Below, in pieces: positions 31,693-41,390 of a stretch of 64,000 nt of DNA. Position 1 is the first letter of the stretch. Every line of letters starts with the position of its first letter. Source of the stretch: Mesoplasma entomophilum (GTDB lineage Bacteria; Bacillota_I; Bacilli_A; Mycoplasmatales; Mycoplasmataceae); assembly GCF_002804125.1 (NCBI RefSeq), contig NZ_CP024966.1, forward strand, positions 124,001-188,000, in the 5' to 3' direction. Under the pieces are notes generated by a model. That model was not told where the DNA came from. It saw only the letters and a list, made by a program, of their open reading frames with translations, and did no database searches. The position numbers and the translations under genes were made by a program.

Positions 31693-32040
31693 ATGAAACA
31701 TACTAAACAAGAAGCAAGAAAAAGAAGACATTACCGTGTTAGAAGTAAAGTTTCTGGAACTGCTGCTAAACCAAGATTAAATGTTTTCAAATCAAACACT
31801 AATTTCTACGCACAAATAATTGACGACACAACTGGAACAACTTTGGTTTCAGCATCATCATTAAACTTGGGATTAAAATCAGGTAACATTGAAGCAGCAA
31901 AAAAAGTTGCTGAAGAAATTGCTAAATTGGCAATTGCAAAAAGCATTGTTGATGTAGTATTTGACCGTGGTGGATACTTATACCATGGTAAAGTAAAAGC
32001 TTTTGCTGAAGCAGCAAGAGAAAACGGATTGAAATTCTAG
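31693..32040 (+). CDS. rplR: Ribosomal protein L18
   Basis: L18 (115 residues) carries 5S rRNA onto the 50S subunit with L5. [19 protein letters not shown] at the N-terminus, [15 protein letters not shown], and the C-terminal [20 protein letters not shown] are diagnostic. AAGGTTATAG precedes the ATG. Confidence 0.96.
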   Translation: MKHTKQEARKRRHYRVRSKVSGTAAKPRLNVFKSNTNFYAQIIDDTTGTTLVSASSLNLGLKSGNIEAAKKVAEEIAKLAIAKSIVDVVFDRGGYLYHGKVKAFAEAARENGLKF

Positions 32041-32060
32041 AAAGGTAAAGAGTGAGAAAT

Positions 32061-32681
32061 ATGGAAAATAAAACAGAAGTAGTAGTAGCTGAAAACGCTA
32101 ACAATCAAACTCAACCTGAAAGAAAAAAGTTTGATAGAAAACCAAACCGTCGTCCTCAAGGACCAAAACAATTCCAAAAAGATGATTTTGAAGAAAAAGT
32201 AGTAACAATTAGACGTGTTACTAAAGTTACAAAAGGTGGACGTCATTTTAGATTCGCAGCAGTTGTTGTTGTTGGAGATAAAAAAGGTCAAGTTGGTTTA
32301 GGAACAGGAAAAGCAAATGAAGTTCCTGAAGCAATTAAAAAAGCTGTTAAAGAAGCTAAAAAGAACTTAGTTAGAGTACCTTTAAGAGGGACAACAGTTC
32401 CTCATGAAGTGATCGGTCACTTTGGTGCAGGTCAAGTTCTAATTAAACCAGCTAAACCTGGTACTGGAGTTATTGCCGGTGGACCAGCTCGTGCTGTTAT
32501 TGAATTAGCAGGTATTGCAGACGTTTATGCTAAATCATTAGGTAGAAATAATCCAATTAACATGATTAGAGCTACAATCGATGGTTTATCATCAATGCAT
32601 ACAGCTAAAAAAGTAAATGACTTAAGATTTGGTAAACCAGTTGTTAAAACTGAGAAACCAAAAGTAGAAGAAACTAAATAA
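32061..32681 (+). CDS. rpsE: Ribosomal protein S5
   Basis: S5 (206 residues from this start) sits at the mRNA entry and affects decoding fidelity. The core begins [17 protein letters not shown] and includes [20 protein letters not shown] and [18 protein letters not shown]. About 35 charged residues precede the usual S5 start. An in-frame GTG at 32052, 6 bases after AAAGG, is a possible alternative start that would add three residues. A Lys/Glu-rich tail follows the fold. Confidence 0.95.
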   Translation: MENKTEVVVAENANNQTQPERKKFDRKPNRRPQGPKQFQKDDFEEKVVTIRRVTKVTKGGRHFRFAAVVVVGDKKGQVGLGTGKANEVPEAIKKAVKEAKKNLVRVPLRGTTVPHEVIGHFGAGQVLIKPAKPGTGVIAGGPARAVIELAGIADVYAKSLGRNNPINMIRATIDGLSSMHTAKKVNDLRFGKPVVKTEKPKVEETK

Positions 32682-32701
32682 GAAAGGAGCATACATAGAC
32701 T

Positions 32702-33139
32702 ATGAAATTACATGAATTAAAATATACTGAAGGTAGCAAAAAAGATGTTACTAGAGTAGGTAGAGGTATGGCTTCTGGAAAAGGAAAAACTTCTACAAGA
32801 GGTCATAAAGGACAAAACTCACGTTCAGGTGGGGGAGTTCGTGTAGGATTCGAAGGGGGACAAACTCCTTTATATAGAAGACTACCAAAAATTGGTTTCA
32901 CATCTCCAAACCAAAAAGAATATGTCATTTTAAATCTTTCTGACTTAGAAAGATTAAATTTAGCATTAGTTGATCACAAGACATTAGTTGAACAAAAAGT
33001 TATTAAAAACGAAAAACAATTAGTAAAAGTTTTAGGTAATGGTTCAATTACTTCAGCAATTAATGTAAAATTAAACAAAGTTTCAAAATCAGCTCAAGCT
33101 GAAATTGAAAAACTTGGAGGAAAAGTAGAGGTGATTTAA
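32702..33139 (+). CDS. rplO: Ribosomal protein L15
   Basis: L15 (145 residues) is a 50S assembly protein with a long basic N-terminal arm. The signatures are [37 protein letters not shown], and the C-terminal [19 protein letters not shown]. The stop is one base from the secY ATG, so secretion and ribosome genes are translated together. Confidence 0.97.
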   Translation: MKLHELKYTEGSKKDVTRVGRGMASGKGKTSTRGHKGQNSRSGGGVRVGFEGGQTPLYRRLPKIGFTSPNQKEYVILNLSDLERLNLALVDHKTLVEQKVIKNEKQLVKVLGNGSITSAINVKLNKVSKSAQAEIEKLGGKVEVI

Positions 33140-33140
33140 T

Positions 33141-34601
33141 ATGGCAAAAAAGTTCGCTAAAAAAAGCAAACAATATTCAGCCAAAAAATCACAAAGTAAT
33201 AATAGCGATTTAAAAACTGGCAACTTCTTTATTAAAAATAAAGATATTCTAGGTAGAATCGCTTTTACTTTATTATTATTAGTGGTTATAAGGATTGGAG
33301 TATATATTACAGTGCCTGGTATTAGATTAACTTCTGATTATCAAAATGCTATTAACAATTCACAGTTCTTTCAATTACTTTCAACATTAGGGGGAGGTAC
33401 AATTGGGAGATTCTCAATTTTAGCATTAGGTGTTTCACCGTATATTACCGCTTCAATTATTGTTCAGTTGCTTTCAACTGATGTTGTTCCTATTTTAACT
33501 AGATGAAATAAGTCTGGTGAAAGAGGAAGAAAAAAATTAGATAAATTAACAAAAGTATTAATGATTCCATTTGCTCTAATGCAAGGGATTGCAACGATAT
33601 TTACTCTTCAACAACAGGGCGTTATTGAGCCAGGTTGATCAAGTGACAATGTATTAGCATCTCCAGCATTTTATTATGTATTAGTACCGCTTGTTATGTT
33701 AGCTGGTTCATACTTTATGTTATGAATTGCTGACCAAATTACAATCAAAGGTGTTGGTAATGGTATTTCGATAGTTATCTTTATTGGTATTATTGTTCAA
33801 TTACCTAACCAAATTAAAGCTACATATGATTTCTGAATACCTTCAAATGAAAGTATTAACGTTTTCTTTGATGGAATAATTAAGTTTTCAATTTATATGT
33901 TAGTTTTCTTTGTTGTTATATTTTCTGTTGTACTTATGAATGAAGCAGAACGAAAAGTTCCAATTCAACAAACAGGAAGTGGTTTAATTGATTCAAAAGA
34001 TCATACACCATATTTACCTTTAAAATTGAATAATGCTGGGGTTATACCAGTTATCTTTGCATCAGCCTTGATTTCTACACCAATTACAATTGCACAAATT
34101 ATCGACCCAACTGCTAGCACGGCTACCGTTAACTCGGCAAATGCATTTGTAAGGTTTACACAGCACTACCTTTCATTTAATACGTGATGAGGAATTGGAA
34201 TATTTGCTGTAATGATTGTATTATTTACATTCTTATATGCACAAGTCCAAATTAATCCTGAAAAAATAAGTGAAAACTTTCAAAAATCAGGAACATTTAT
34301 ACCAGGTATTAAACCAGGTAAAGACACAACTAATTTCCTAAAAGGGACAATTAATCGATTATCTTTATTTGGAGCTATATTCTTAGCAGCAATTGCAGCG
34401 CTGCCATATGTAATATCTAAATTAACTAATTTACCAAGTCAATTAGCTATTGGAGGAACTGGTTTAATTATTTGTATATCGGTTGCGATTCAAACAACGC
34501 AACAATTGCAAGGTAGAATTACTCAACATAAATTTATTGAAAGTAAAAAACAAAACTTTACTGAAGAAGCCTCAACTAAATCTTCAACTCATATTTGATA
34601 A
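33141..34601 (+). CDS. secY: Protein translocase subunit SecY
   Basis: SecY (486 residues) is the membrane channel of the Sec translocon. About ten hydrophobic segments can be counted. Family motifs include VPGI near the first loop, LALGVSPYITASIIVQLLS, KSGERGRKKLDKLTK, GVGNGISIVIF and NEAERKVPIQQ. Several in-frame TGA codons read as Trp, including the final residue before TAA. The N-terminus has a Lys/Ser-rich extension of about 30 residues. The gene is followed by a terminator, which splits the superoperon before cdd. Confidence 0.96.
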
Positions 34602-34624
34602 AAGACTCATAGGGGTCTTTTTTG
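34600..34624 (+). terminator. Terminator after secY
   Basis: AAAAGAC (34600-34606) pairs with GTCTTTT (34615-34621), extendable by a T-G and a C-G pair, with T after the stem. It lies on the secY stop codon and may only be partial, since adk and map follow. Confidence 0.65.
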
Positions 34625-34649
34625 ATTCAACTAAAAATTATTTTTTAGA

Positions 34650-34660
34650 TATAATATAAT
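34650..34660 (+). promoter_or_regulatory. -10 region for cdd
   Basis: Two overlapping TATAAT boxes (34650-34655 and 34655-34660) lie 20-30 bases before the cdd start. No good -35 box is visible. Confidence 0.45.
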
Positions 34661-34679
34661 AGATATGAAAGAGGTATTA

Positions 34680-35090
34680 ATGATGGCTGATAAGCAAAAT
34701 GTATTTGAAGAATTATTAAGATTAAAGGAAAACTCATATAGCCCATATTCAAATTTTAAAGTTGCTTGTTTAATTTATTTAAGCAACGGTGAAAAAATAA
34801 AGGGTGTAAATATTGAGAATGCTGCATATCCAGCAACTATATGTGCTGAAAGGTCAGCCTTAGCTCAAGCTTATTCTTTAGGTTATAAAAAAAGTGACAT
34901 AAAGTCTTTAGAGTTATACACAGATTCTGAAACATTAGGTTCACCTTGTGGAGTTTGCCGTCAGGTTATTTCTGAATTAGTAGATTGATCTGCAACTATT
35001 TCAATTTACAATAAAAATGGGTTTCAGTTAGAAACAAACATTAAAGAGTTGTTGCCACACGCTTTTGAGCCTGCACAACTTATTAAATAA
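34680..35090 (+). CDS. cdd: Cytidine deaminase
   Basis: A 136-residue homotetrameric-type cytidine deaminase converting (deoxy)cytidine to (deoxy)uridine in pyrimidine salvage. Zinc and catalytic residues lie in TICAERSALAQA (Cys and the proton-shuttle Glu) and SPCGVCRQV. YSPYSNFKVA is the N-terminal signature. An upstream ATG (34665) lies before the AAAGAGG binding site and was rejected. 34680 and 34683 are both possible starts. A TGA at 34986-34988 codes Trp. Its position between secY and adk is unusual. Confidence 0.94.
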
Positions 35091-35102
35091 GAGGAGAGAA
35101 AT

Positions 35103-35741
35103 ATGAATATTATGTTATTAGGTGCCCCAGGTTCAGGAAAAGGCACATTAGCTGAAAAATTAATTAAAAATCAAGGATTCAAACAAATGTCAACTGGAGA
35201 CTTGATGCGTAAAGAAATAAAAGAAGAAACACCTTTAGGAATTGAATGTGCCAGATACATGAATGAAGGTAAACTAGTTCCTGATGAAGTTACAATGGGG
35301 ATTGTTAAAAACTTTTTACAAGACAACCATAATCAATTAATTTTTGATGGTATTCCAAGAACATTAAATCAAGCTAAAATTTTAGAAGAAAACTTAGTTG
35401 AATTAAATGCAAGAATTGACAAAGTTATTTACATTGATGTTCCTACACAAATTCTTTTAGACAGAATTAGTGGAAGACTAATTTGCCCAAAATGTAAAGT
35501 AAGTTATCACATTATTAGCAGAAAACCAAAAGCAGAGGGAATCTGTGATAATGACGGTAGTGAACTAGTTCGTAGACCAGATGATGCTCCAGAAAAAGTT
35601 AAAGTTAGACTTGAAGCATATGCAAATGAAACTGCACCATTGGTTGATTACTACAAAAATAAACCAGGGTTTGTACACATTGTTGACAATGCAAATACAA
35701 CTGCAGAGGAAGTTTATGCAGAAGTTTTAGGAGCTTTATAA
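35103..35741 (+). CDS. adk: Adenylate kinase
   Basis: Adk (212 residues) equilibrates ATP, ADP and AMP. The P-loop is GAPGSGKG (7-14). MSTGDLMRKEIKEETPLG forms the AMP site. The long-form LID domain has a metal site made of Cys128, Cys131, Cys148 and Asp151 (CPKC ... CDND), the same Cys3-Asp arrangement known from Bacillus subtilis. GAGGAGAG precedes the ATG. The stop codon directly abuts the map ATG. Confidence 0.97.
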   Translation: MNIMLLGAPGSGKGTLAEKLIKNQGFKQMSTGDLMRKEIKEETPLGIECARYMNEGKLVPDEVTMGIVKNFLQDNHNQLIFDGIPRTLNQAKILEENLVELNARIDKVIYIDVPTQILLDRISGRLICPKCKVSYHIISRKPKAEGICDNDGSELVRRPDDAPEKVKVRLEAYANETAPLVDYYKNKPGFVHIVDNANTTAEEVYAEVLGAL

Positions 35742-36500
35742 ATGGCTGTAACAATAAAATCACCACAAGAAATTGATAAAATGCGAGTTGCTGGGCAAGT
35801 ACTAGCAGAAGCAATTGAAATGTTAAAATCAATGATTAAACCAGGAGTAAATTGTTTAGATTTGGATAAAGAATTTGAAAAATTTATAACTGAAAAAAAA
35901 TGTAAATCAAACTTTAAAAACTATCATGGGTACCCAAAAACAATTTGTGTATCTATCAATGAGCAATTAGTCCACGGAATTCCTCAAGATAGAATTTTAG
36001 AAGAGGGAGATATAGTTTCTGTTGATACAGGCTGCATTTATGAAGGATATCACGCTGATAGTGCATTTAGTATGATAGTTGGGATTGCAAAAGATGCAAA
36101 ACATGATATACTATTAAAAGTCACTGAAGAATGTTTGGACTTAGCTATTAAAGCTTTAGCTCCAGGCGTTCGTATTGGAACTATTGGAAGTATAGTTCAA
36201 ACTCATGCTGAAAGCTTTGGGTTTGGAGTTCCAAGAGATTATACAGGACACGGAATTGGAACAGAAATGCATGAAGATCCATTCATACCAAATTATGGTA
36301 AAAAGGATACCGGAATGCGTTTACAAGCTGGAATGGTTATTTGTATTGAACCAATGATTCAAATGGGAACTTACAAAACAAAACTTGCAGCAGACAATTG
36401 AACAGTTCTTTCAGCTGACAAGAGTATGACTGCTCACTTTGAACACACTATTTTAATTACTGATAGTGGTTATGAAGTATTAACTAAATCAAAAAGATAG
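35742..36500 (+). CDS. map: Methionine aminopeptidase, type I
   Basis: Map (252 residues) removes the initiator methionine from nascent proteins. Metal ligands can be placed in SVDTGCIYEGYHADSAF (two Asp), YTGHGIGTEMHEDP (His), CIEPMI (Glu) and TAHFEHTILIT (Glu). A TGA at 36399-36401 codes Trp in the expected NWTVLSADKSMTAHFEH region. It begins without a gap after the adk stop. Confidence 0.96.
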
Positions 36501-36512
36501 GGGTTGTAGTTT

Positions 36513-36749
36513 ATGGCAAAAGAAGCAGAAATGGAATTTGAAGGTACGGTTGTAGAAGTATTGCCTAATGCAAAATTCAAAGTACAACTGGAAAACGACA
36601 TTGTTATTGATGCGCACGTGTCAGGTAAAATCCGAATGCATTACATTCGCATCTTACCTGGAGATAAAGTAACAGTCGTGATATCACCTTATGATATGAC
36701 ACGTGGAAGAATTACATATAGAAAAATTGCTAAAAAAGCAGAAATGTAA
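36513..36749 (+). CDS. infA: Translation initiation factor IF-1
   Basis: IF-1 (78 residues) is an OB-fold protein that occupies the 30S A site during initiation. [39 protein letters not shown] and [13 protein letters not shown] are diagnostic. GGGGTTG precedes the ATG, 12 bases after the map stop. Confidence 0.96.
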   Translation: MAKEAEMEFEGTVVEVLPNAKFKVQLENDIVIDAHVSGKIRMHYIRILPGDKVTVVISPYDMTRGRITYRKIAKKAEM

Positions 36750-36756
36750 TTAATAA

Positions 36757-36776
36757 AAATTGACTTAGGTCAATTT
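36757..36776. promoter_or_regulatory. Perfect hairpin / possible internal promoter between infA and rpmJ
   Basis: AAATTGAC, loop TTAG, GTCAATTT form an 8-bp perfect inverted repeat without a following T run. It includes TTGACT (36760-36765), which has TTTAAA 17 bases downstream (36783-36788). It may be a promoter, an operator or an RNA hairpin. Confidence 0.4.
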
Positions 36777-36817
36777 AAATTGTTTAAACACAAAAAGAAC
36801 AAATACGGAGGTTACAG

Positions 36818-36931
36818 ATGAAAGTAAGATCATCAGTCAAAAAAATTTGCGACAAATGTCGTGTTATTAGACGTAAAGGCCGCGTAATGATTATTTGTGC
36901 ACAACCAAAGCACAAACAAAGACAAGGTTAA
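36818..36931 (+). CDS. rpmJ: Ribosomal protein L36
   Basis: L36 (37 residues, standard) is a zinc-ribbon protein of the 50S subunit. [20 protein letters not shown] and the C-terminal [11 protein letters not shown] are the family sequence, with zinc ligands Cys11, Cys14, Cys27 and His32. It is too short for common ORF cut-offs. GGAGGT precedes the ATG. Confidence 0.97.
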
Positions 36932-36988
36932 TTAGTCTAAATATAAAATTATTAGAAATAAATTTTATTTAAGAAAGGAATTAGAGAT

Positions 36989-37354
36989 ATGGCTCGTATT
37001 AGTGGAGTAGAAATCCCAAACGAAAAAAGAGTTGTAATTTCATTAACATATATTTATGGAATTGGATTATCAACATCTCAAAAAGTTTTATCAAAGTTAA
37101 ACATCAGTGAAGATGTTCGTACAAAAGATTTAACTGAAGAACAAATTAAAGCAATTTCTACAGAAATTTCAAACTTCAAAGTTGAAGGGGAATTACGTAG
37201 AGAAGTATCATTAAATATTAAACGTTTAATGGAAATAGGATGTTACAGAGGATTAAGACACCGTAAAGGATTACCTGTAAGAGGGCAATCTTCAAAAACA
37301 AACGCAAGAACTGTTAAAGGTCCAAGAAAAACTGTAGCTAACAAGAAAAAATAG
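36989..37354 (+). CDS. rpsM: Ribosomal protein S13
   Basis: S13 (121 residues) lies in the 30S head and contacts P-site tRNA and L5. [37 protein letters not shown] and [12 protein letters not shown] are diagnostic. AAGAAAGGAATTAGAG precedes the ATG. Confidence 0.97.
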   Translation: MARISGVEIPNEKRVVISLTYIYGIGLSTSQKVLSKLNISEDVRTKDLTEEQIKAISTEISNFKVEGELRREVSLNIKRLMEIGCYRGLRHRKGLPVRGQSSKTNARTVKGPRKTVANKKK

Positions 37355-37376
37355 AAGGTAGAAGGAGATTACAAAA

Positions 37377-37769
37377 ATGGCAAAACCAAAAACAAATAAT
37401 ACAAAAAAACGTATTAAGAAAAATATTCCAAAAGGTATCGCTCATATTCACTCTACTTTTAACAATACAATTGTTACTATTAGTGATGAAAAAGGGAACG
37501 TACTTTCTTGATCAAGCGCTGGAGCAATCGGGTTTAAAGGTTCTAAAAAATCTACACCTTATGCAGCACAAATGATTTCAGAAGCAGCTGCAAAAGGTGC
37601 AATGGATCAAGGTGTTAAATCAGTTCAAGTTGAAGTAAAAGGTCCAGGTCCAGGTCGTGATGCTGCTGTTAGAGCATTAACAATCGTAGGAATGGAAGTA
37701 ACTTCAATTAAGGATTGTACGCCAATCCCTCATAATGGAGTTCGTCCTAAAAAACGCCCAAGAAAATAA
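37377..37769 (+). CDS. rpsK: Ribosomal protein S11
   Basis: S11 (130 residues) lines the mRNA path on the 30S platform. [31 protein letters not shown] and [16 protein letters not shown] are family signatures. A Trp at SWSSAG is TGA-coded, which splits the gene in the standard code. GAAGGAGATTAC precedes the ATG. Confidence 0.97.
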
Positions 37770-37793
37770 TTATAGAACAAGGAGTTTTAGCGA

Positions 37794-38747
37794 ATGAAAC
37801 AATTTAATAAACCAGAATTCGGAATTGTAAAAGAATCACCAAATAAATTTTACGGTAAGTTTGAAGCAGCTCCTCTTGAAAGAGGATTTGCTGTAACTTT
37901 AGGTAATGCATTAAGAAGAACATTATTATCATCAACACCGGGAGCTAGTGTTTTTGCAATTAAAATTGCTGGAGCACAACATGAGTTTACTTCAATCTCA
38001 GGTATTGAAGAAAATGTAACTCGTATCGTTTTAAATGTTAAAAAATTAATATTAAGAATCGATAACGCAATTTACAGTGATGATGAAACTGTTGAACTAA
38101 AAGTAGGAACATCTACTGTTGGTCCAGTTACTGCAGGAAGCTTAGTTTTACCAGCAGGAGTAGAGGTTTTAAACAAAGACCTTGTTATTGCTAATGTTGC
38201 TGAAGGTGGTAATTTAGATTTAGTATTGTATGCTAAAAACTCAAGAGGTTACAAAACTTTCAAAGAAAACAAAGAATTAAAAGATGTAGTGCCAGGGATG
38301 ATTACAATCGATTCAAACTACTCACCAATTATCAAAGTTGCTTATGGTTCAATACCAATCAACTTAGGTAAAGCTCAAGATTTTGAAAAATTAATCTTGG
38401 AAGTAGAGACAGATGGATCAATCTTAGCATCTGATGCAGTCTCATTAGCATCAAAAATTTTAATTTCACACTTTGATGTATTTACTACTTTGGCTGAAGA
38501 AGTTGAAGAAGTAGCAATTATGGGTGTTGAAACTGTGGAAGAAAAAGAGTTAGACAAACCTGTTGAAGAATTAGAGTTTACTCAAAGAAGTTTAAACTGC
38601 TTAAAACGTGCTGGAATAAGCACATTAAGAGAATTAGTTTCTAAAACTGAAGATGAAATTCAAGATATTAGAAATTTAGGACGTAAGTCATTAAAAGAAA
38701 TTAAAGATAAAGTTGCGACTTTAGAATTAACATTTAAACAAAATTAA
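37794..38747 (+). CDS. rpoA: RNA polymerase subunit alpha
   Basis: RpoA (317 residues) scaffolds RNA polymerase assembly. The N-terminal dimer domain shows GKFEAAPLERGFAVTLGNAL and RRTLLSSTPG. The C-terminal domain has RSLNCLKRAGISTLRELV and IRNLGRKSLKEIK with helix-hairpin-helix motifs for UP-element contact. CAAGGAG precedes the ATG. Its location after rpsK matches the alpha operon. Confidence 0.98.
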   Translation: MKQFNKPEFGIVKESPNKFYGKFEAAPLERGFAVTLGNALRRTLLSSTPGASVFAIKIAGAQHEFTSISGIEENVTRIVLNVKKLILRIDNAIYSDDETVELKVGTSTVGPVTAGSLVLPAGVEVLNKDLVIANVAEGGNLDLVLYAKNSRGYKTFKENKELKDVVPGMITIDSNYSPIIKVAYGSIPINLGKAQDFEKLILEVETDGSILASDAVSLASKILISHFDVFTTLAEEVEEVAIMGVETVEEKELDKPVEELEFTQRSLNCLKRAGISTLRELVSKTEDEIQDIRNLGRKSLKEIKDKVATLELTFKQN

Positions 38748-38768
38748 GATTAATAAGGAGGTAAATAT

Positions 38769-39128
38769 ATGTCATATATTCAAAAACAAGGTAAGAATAC
38801 TGCATGAAGAGTAGCTTTAATGCGTAACTTAACTAGTGAATTAATTGTTTCAGAACGTTTAGAAATTACTGAAACAAGAGCTAAAGAGTTAAGAAAACAT
38901 TTAGATAAAATGGTTACTTTAGCAAAGCGTGGCGATTTACACGCTAGACGTCAAGCTGCTTCATGATTAAGAAATATTGAAGCTAGTTCAAAAGAAGACG
39001 TTTTACAAAAATTATTTACAACTATCGCTAAAAAATATAAAGATAGAGATGGTGGATACACACGTATCTTAAAATTAGATAACCGTAAGGGTGATAATGC
39101 ACCAATGGTTATTATTGAATTAGTTTAG
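38769..39128 (+). CDS. rplQ: Ribosomal protein L17
   Basis: L17 (119 residues) lies near the tunnel exit. [39 protein letters not shown] and [19 protein letters not shown] are diagnostic. Two TGA codons encode Trp (NTAWRVAL, ASWLRN). It is the last gene of the superoperon. AAGGAGGT precedes the ATG. Confidence 0.97.
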
Positions 39129-39140
39129 TAATAAAAAATT

Positions 39141-39167
39141 TAAGGTTAATATGCCTTATTTTTTTTG
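39141..39167 (+). terminator. Terminator of the ribosomal superoperon
   Basis: TAAGG / CCTTA, a 5-bp stem with an 8-base loop followed by eight T. The stem is short but the T tract is good. Confidence 0.6.
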
Positions 39168-39194
39168 TCTATTTTGTCTATTTTAATTTATAAT
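39165..39194 (+). promoter_or_regulatory. Probable promoter for the ecf operon
   Basis: TTGTCT (39165-39170), 18 bases, TATAAT (39189-39194). The -35 region contains a direct repeat (TTTTGTCTA twice, 9-base period). Confidence 0.5.
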
Positions 39195-39230
39195 TATTAT
39201 AAACTAAACTTAAAACAGGGGAGATACAAC

Positions 39231-40451
39231 ATGGATTCATTAAAAAAATTTAAAGAAACAAAACTTACAGGTAAAGATCTTAATGATTTCAAGATCAAGC
39301 TACATGCAAAATACATTGAAATGTTAGAAGCAAATAATAATTTCTTTAAATTTAAAGAAGCTGAAAAACAAGGAAAAATAACAAAAGAGGAATTAGCAGA
39401 GTATAAAACTAAATCTTTAGAGGCTAAAAAAGCGTTTAAAGAAATTTGTAAAGATAAATCATTTACTAATAATTTAAAAACAATATCAAAAATTTATAAC
39501 TCAACTACAAGAAAAAATAGTTCTGTTATTTTAGAGCAAGCTAAGGCAGAATTGAATGAAGCAAGAATTTTAAAAAGAGAAGCTAGAGATTCAATTAAAG
39601 ACCATGGTAGAGGTGCTCAATTAACAAAACTTGATAAAGTTGCAGTAAAAGTTGAAAACCTAAAATTTAAATATGCTCCTGATTTCCCTTATGCACTAAA
39701 TGATGTAAGTTTTGAAATCAATGATGGTGAATATGTTGCTGTTATTGGTCATAATGGAAGTGGTAAATCAACTCTTTCAAAAATGTTAATTGGAGTTCTT
39801 TCTGCACAGGAAGGACATGTTAGTATTTATGGTAATGTCGTAACTCAAGACAACTTGGATCAAGCTCGTAAATTCCTTGGAATTGTATTCCAAAATCCTG
39901 ATAATCAGTTTATTGGTTCAAGTGTAGAGGCTGACATTGCATTTGGTTTAGAAAATAAACGTGTTAATCCAAAGGAAATGCAAAAAATAATTTATGACTC
40001 AGCAAAAAAAGTAGGAATGGAAAACTTTTTAGATAAGGAACCATTAAACCTATCTGGTGGACAAAAACAAAGAGTTGCTATTGCTAGTGCTCTAGCATTA
40101 AACCCTGATATCTTAATTTTTGATGAAGCAACAAGTATGCTTGATCCAAAAGGTAATAGAGAAATAAAAGAAATTATGGTTGAACTAAGAGATAAAATGA
40201 AAAAAACAATTATTTCAATTACACACGACATGGATGAAATTCTTAATGCTGATAAAGTTATTGTTATGAATGGTGGGCGTATGGTTAAAATAGGTAAACC
40301 AGAAGAAGTTTTAAAAGAAAAAGAATTTTTAAGATCAATCAAATTGGAAATTCCATTTTTATCTTTAGTTGAAGAAGCTTTAGGTAACGAAGGCATTAAA
40401 GTTAAACATAGTCAAAATATGGATGAGTTGGTGAAGCAATTATGCAAATAA
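39231..40451 (+). CDS. ecfA1: ECF transporter ATPase EcfA1 with N-terminal extension
   Basis: One of the two ATPases that energise ECF-type vitamin and cofactor importers. The ABC domain begins near residue 135 ([12 protein letters not shown]). Walker A is GHNGSGKS (173-180), the signature [15 protein letters not shown] starts at 274, and Walker B is ILIFDEATS with Asp298-Glu299. A 135-residue Lys/Glu-rich, probably coiled-coil region precedes it, so the protein (406 residues) is far longer than the usual about 280. The start was set at the ATG after AGGGGAG. The frame remains open upstream into the terminator, but without a binding site. It overlaps ecfA2 by 10 bases. Confidence 0.93.
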   Translation: MDSLKKFKETKLTGKDLNDFKIKLHAKYIEMLEANNNFFKFKEAEKQGKITKEELAEYKTKSLEAKKAFKEICKDKSFTNNLKTISKIYNSTTRKNSSVILEQAKAELNEARILKREARDSIKDHGRGAQLTKLDKVAVKVENLKFKYAPDFPYALNDVSFEINDGEYVAVIGHNGSGKSTLSKMLIGVLSAQEGHVSIYGNVVTQDNLDQARKFLGIVFQNPDNQFIGSSVEADIAFGLENKRVNPKEMQKIIYDSAKKVGMENFLDKEPLNLSGGQKQRVAIASALALNPDILIFDEATSMLDPKGNREIKEIMVELRDKMKKTIISITHDMDEILNADKVIVMNGGRMVKIGKPEEVLKEKEFLRSIKLEIPFLSLVEEALGNEGIKVKHSQNMDELVKQLCK

Positions 40452-41389
40452 ATAAAAAAGAAATTAAGCAAAACTTAAAAAAATGAAATAAAGAAAAAAA
40501 GAATGTTAAAAATTTTTCATTTACGGGAGATATTGTTTTAGATAATGTAAGTTATACTTATTCAAGAAAAACTCCATTTGAATTTAGAGCTCTTGATAAT
40601 GCAAATTTAACAATAGCTGATAAAAAGATAACATGCGTTATAGGTACTACAGGTTCGGGTAAATCAACAATGATTCAGTTAACAAATGGATTATTAATTT
40701 CTGAAACAGGTCAAACAATTGTTGGGGATTATAAAATACCAGCAGGATTAAAAAAAATAAAAGAAGTTAAAGATTTAAGAAGAGAAGTTGGACTAGTCTT
40801 CCAATTCCCGGAATATCAACTGTTTCAAGATACTATTGAAAAAGATATAGCATTTGGACCTATTCATTTAGGTGCTGATAAAGAAGAAGTTTATAAAAAA
40901 ATTCCTGAATTATTGGACTTAGTTTCATTACCAAGAGAATATGCAAAAAGATCGCCTTTTGAATTATCTGGTGGACAAAAAAGAAGAACTGCTATTGCTG
41001 GAATTATTGCAATGGATGGTAAAACTTTAGTACTTGATGAACCAACTGGAGGATTAGATCCAAAAGGTGAAGAAGACTTCATGAATTTATTTTTAAGACT
41101 AAATAAAAAGCAAGGTAAAAGAATTATTATGGTAACTCATAACATGGACCAAGTTTTGAAAGTAGCTGATGAAGTAATTGTAATGCATGAAGGAAAAGTT
41201 ATTTCAAAGGGAACACCATTTGAAATATTTTCTAATGAAGAATTATTATCAAAAATTCAAATTGAACCACCAAAATTATACAAACTAATGTATAAACTAA
41301 AAGAACAAGGAACAGATTTATTAAATAAACATATTAGAACTATTGATGAATTTGCAAAAGCATTTAAAGAATTAAGAAAGGGGAAATAA
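40442..41389 (+). CDS. ecfA2: ECF transporter ATPase EcfA2
   Basis: A second ECF ATPase (315 residues) that pairs with EcfA1. Walker A is GTTGSGKST (68-76). The Q-loop region reads [13 protein letters not shown], a hallmark of EcfA2. The signature is [16 protein letters not shown], and Walker B is [14 protein letters not shown] short charged N-terminal stretch of about 30 residues precedes the domain. The ATG lies inside the end of ecfA1. The first codons include a TGA-coded Trp. The stop is two bases from the ecfT start. Confidence 0.95.
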
Positions 41390-41390
41390 T

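Noticed and set aside
39165-39230. Extension of ecfA1 upstream of 39231
   Set aside because: It would begin in the rplQ terminator and cover the promoter. AGGGGAG supports 39231.
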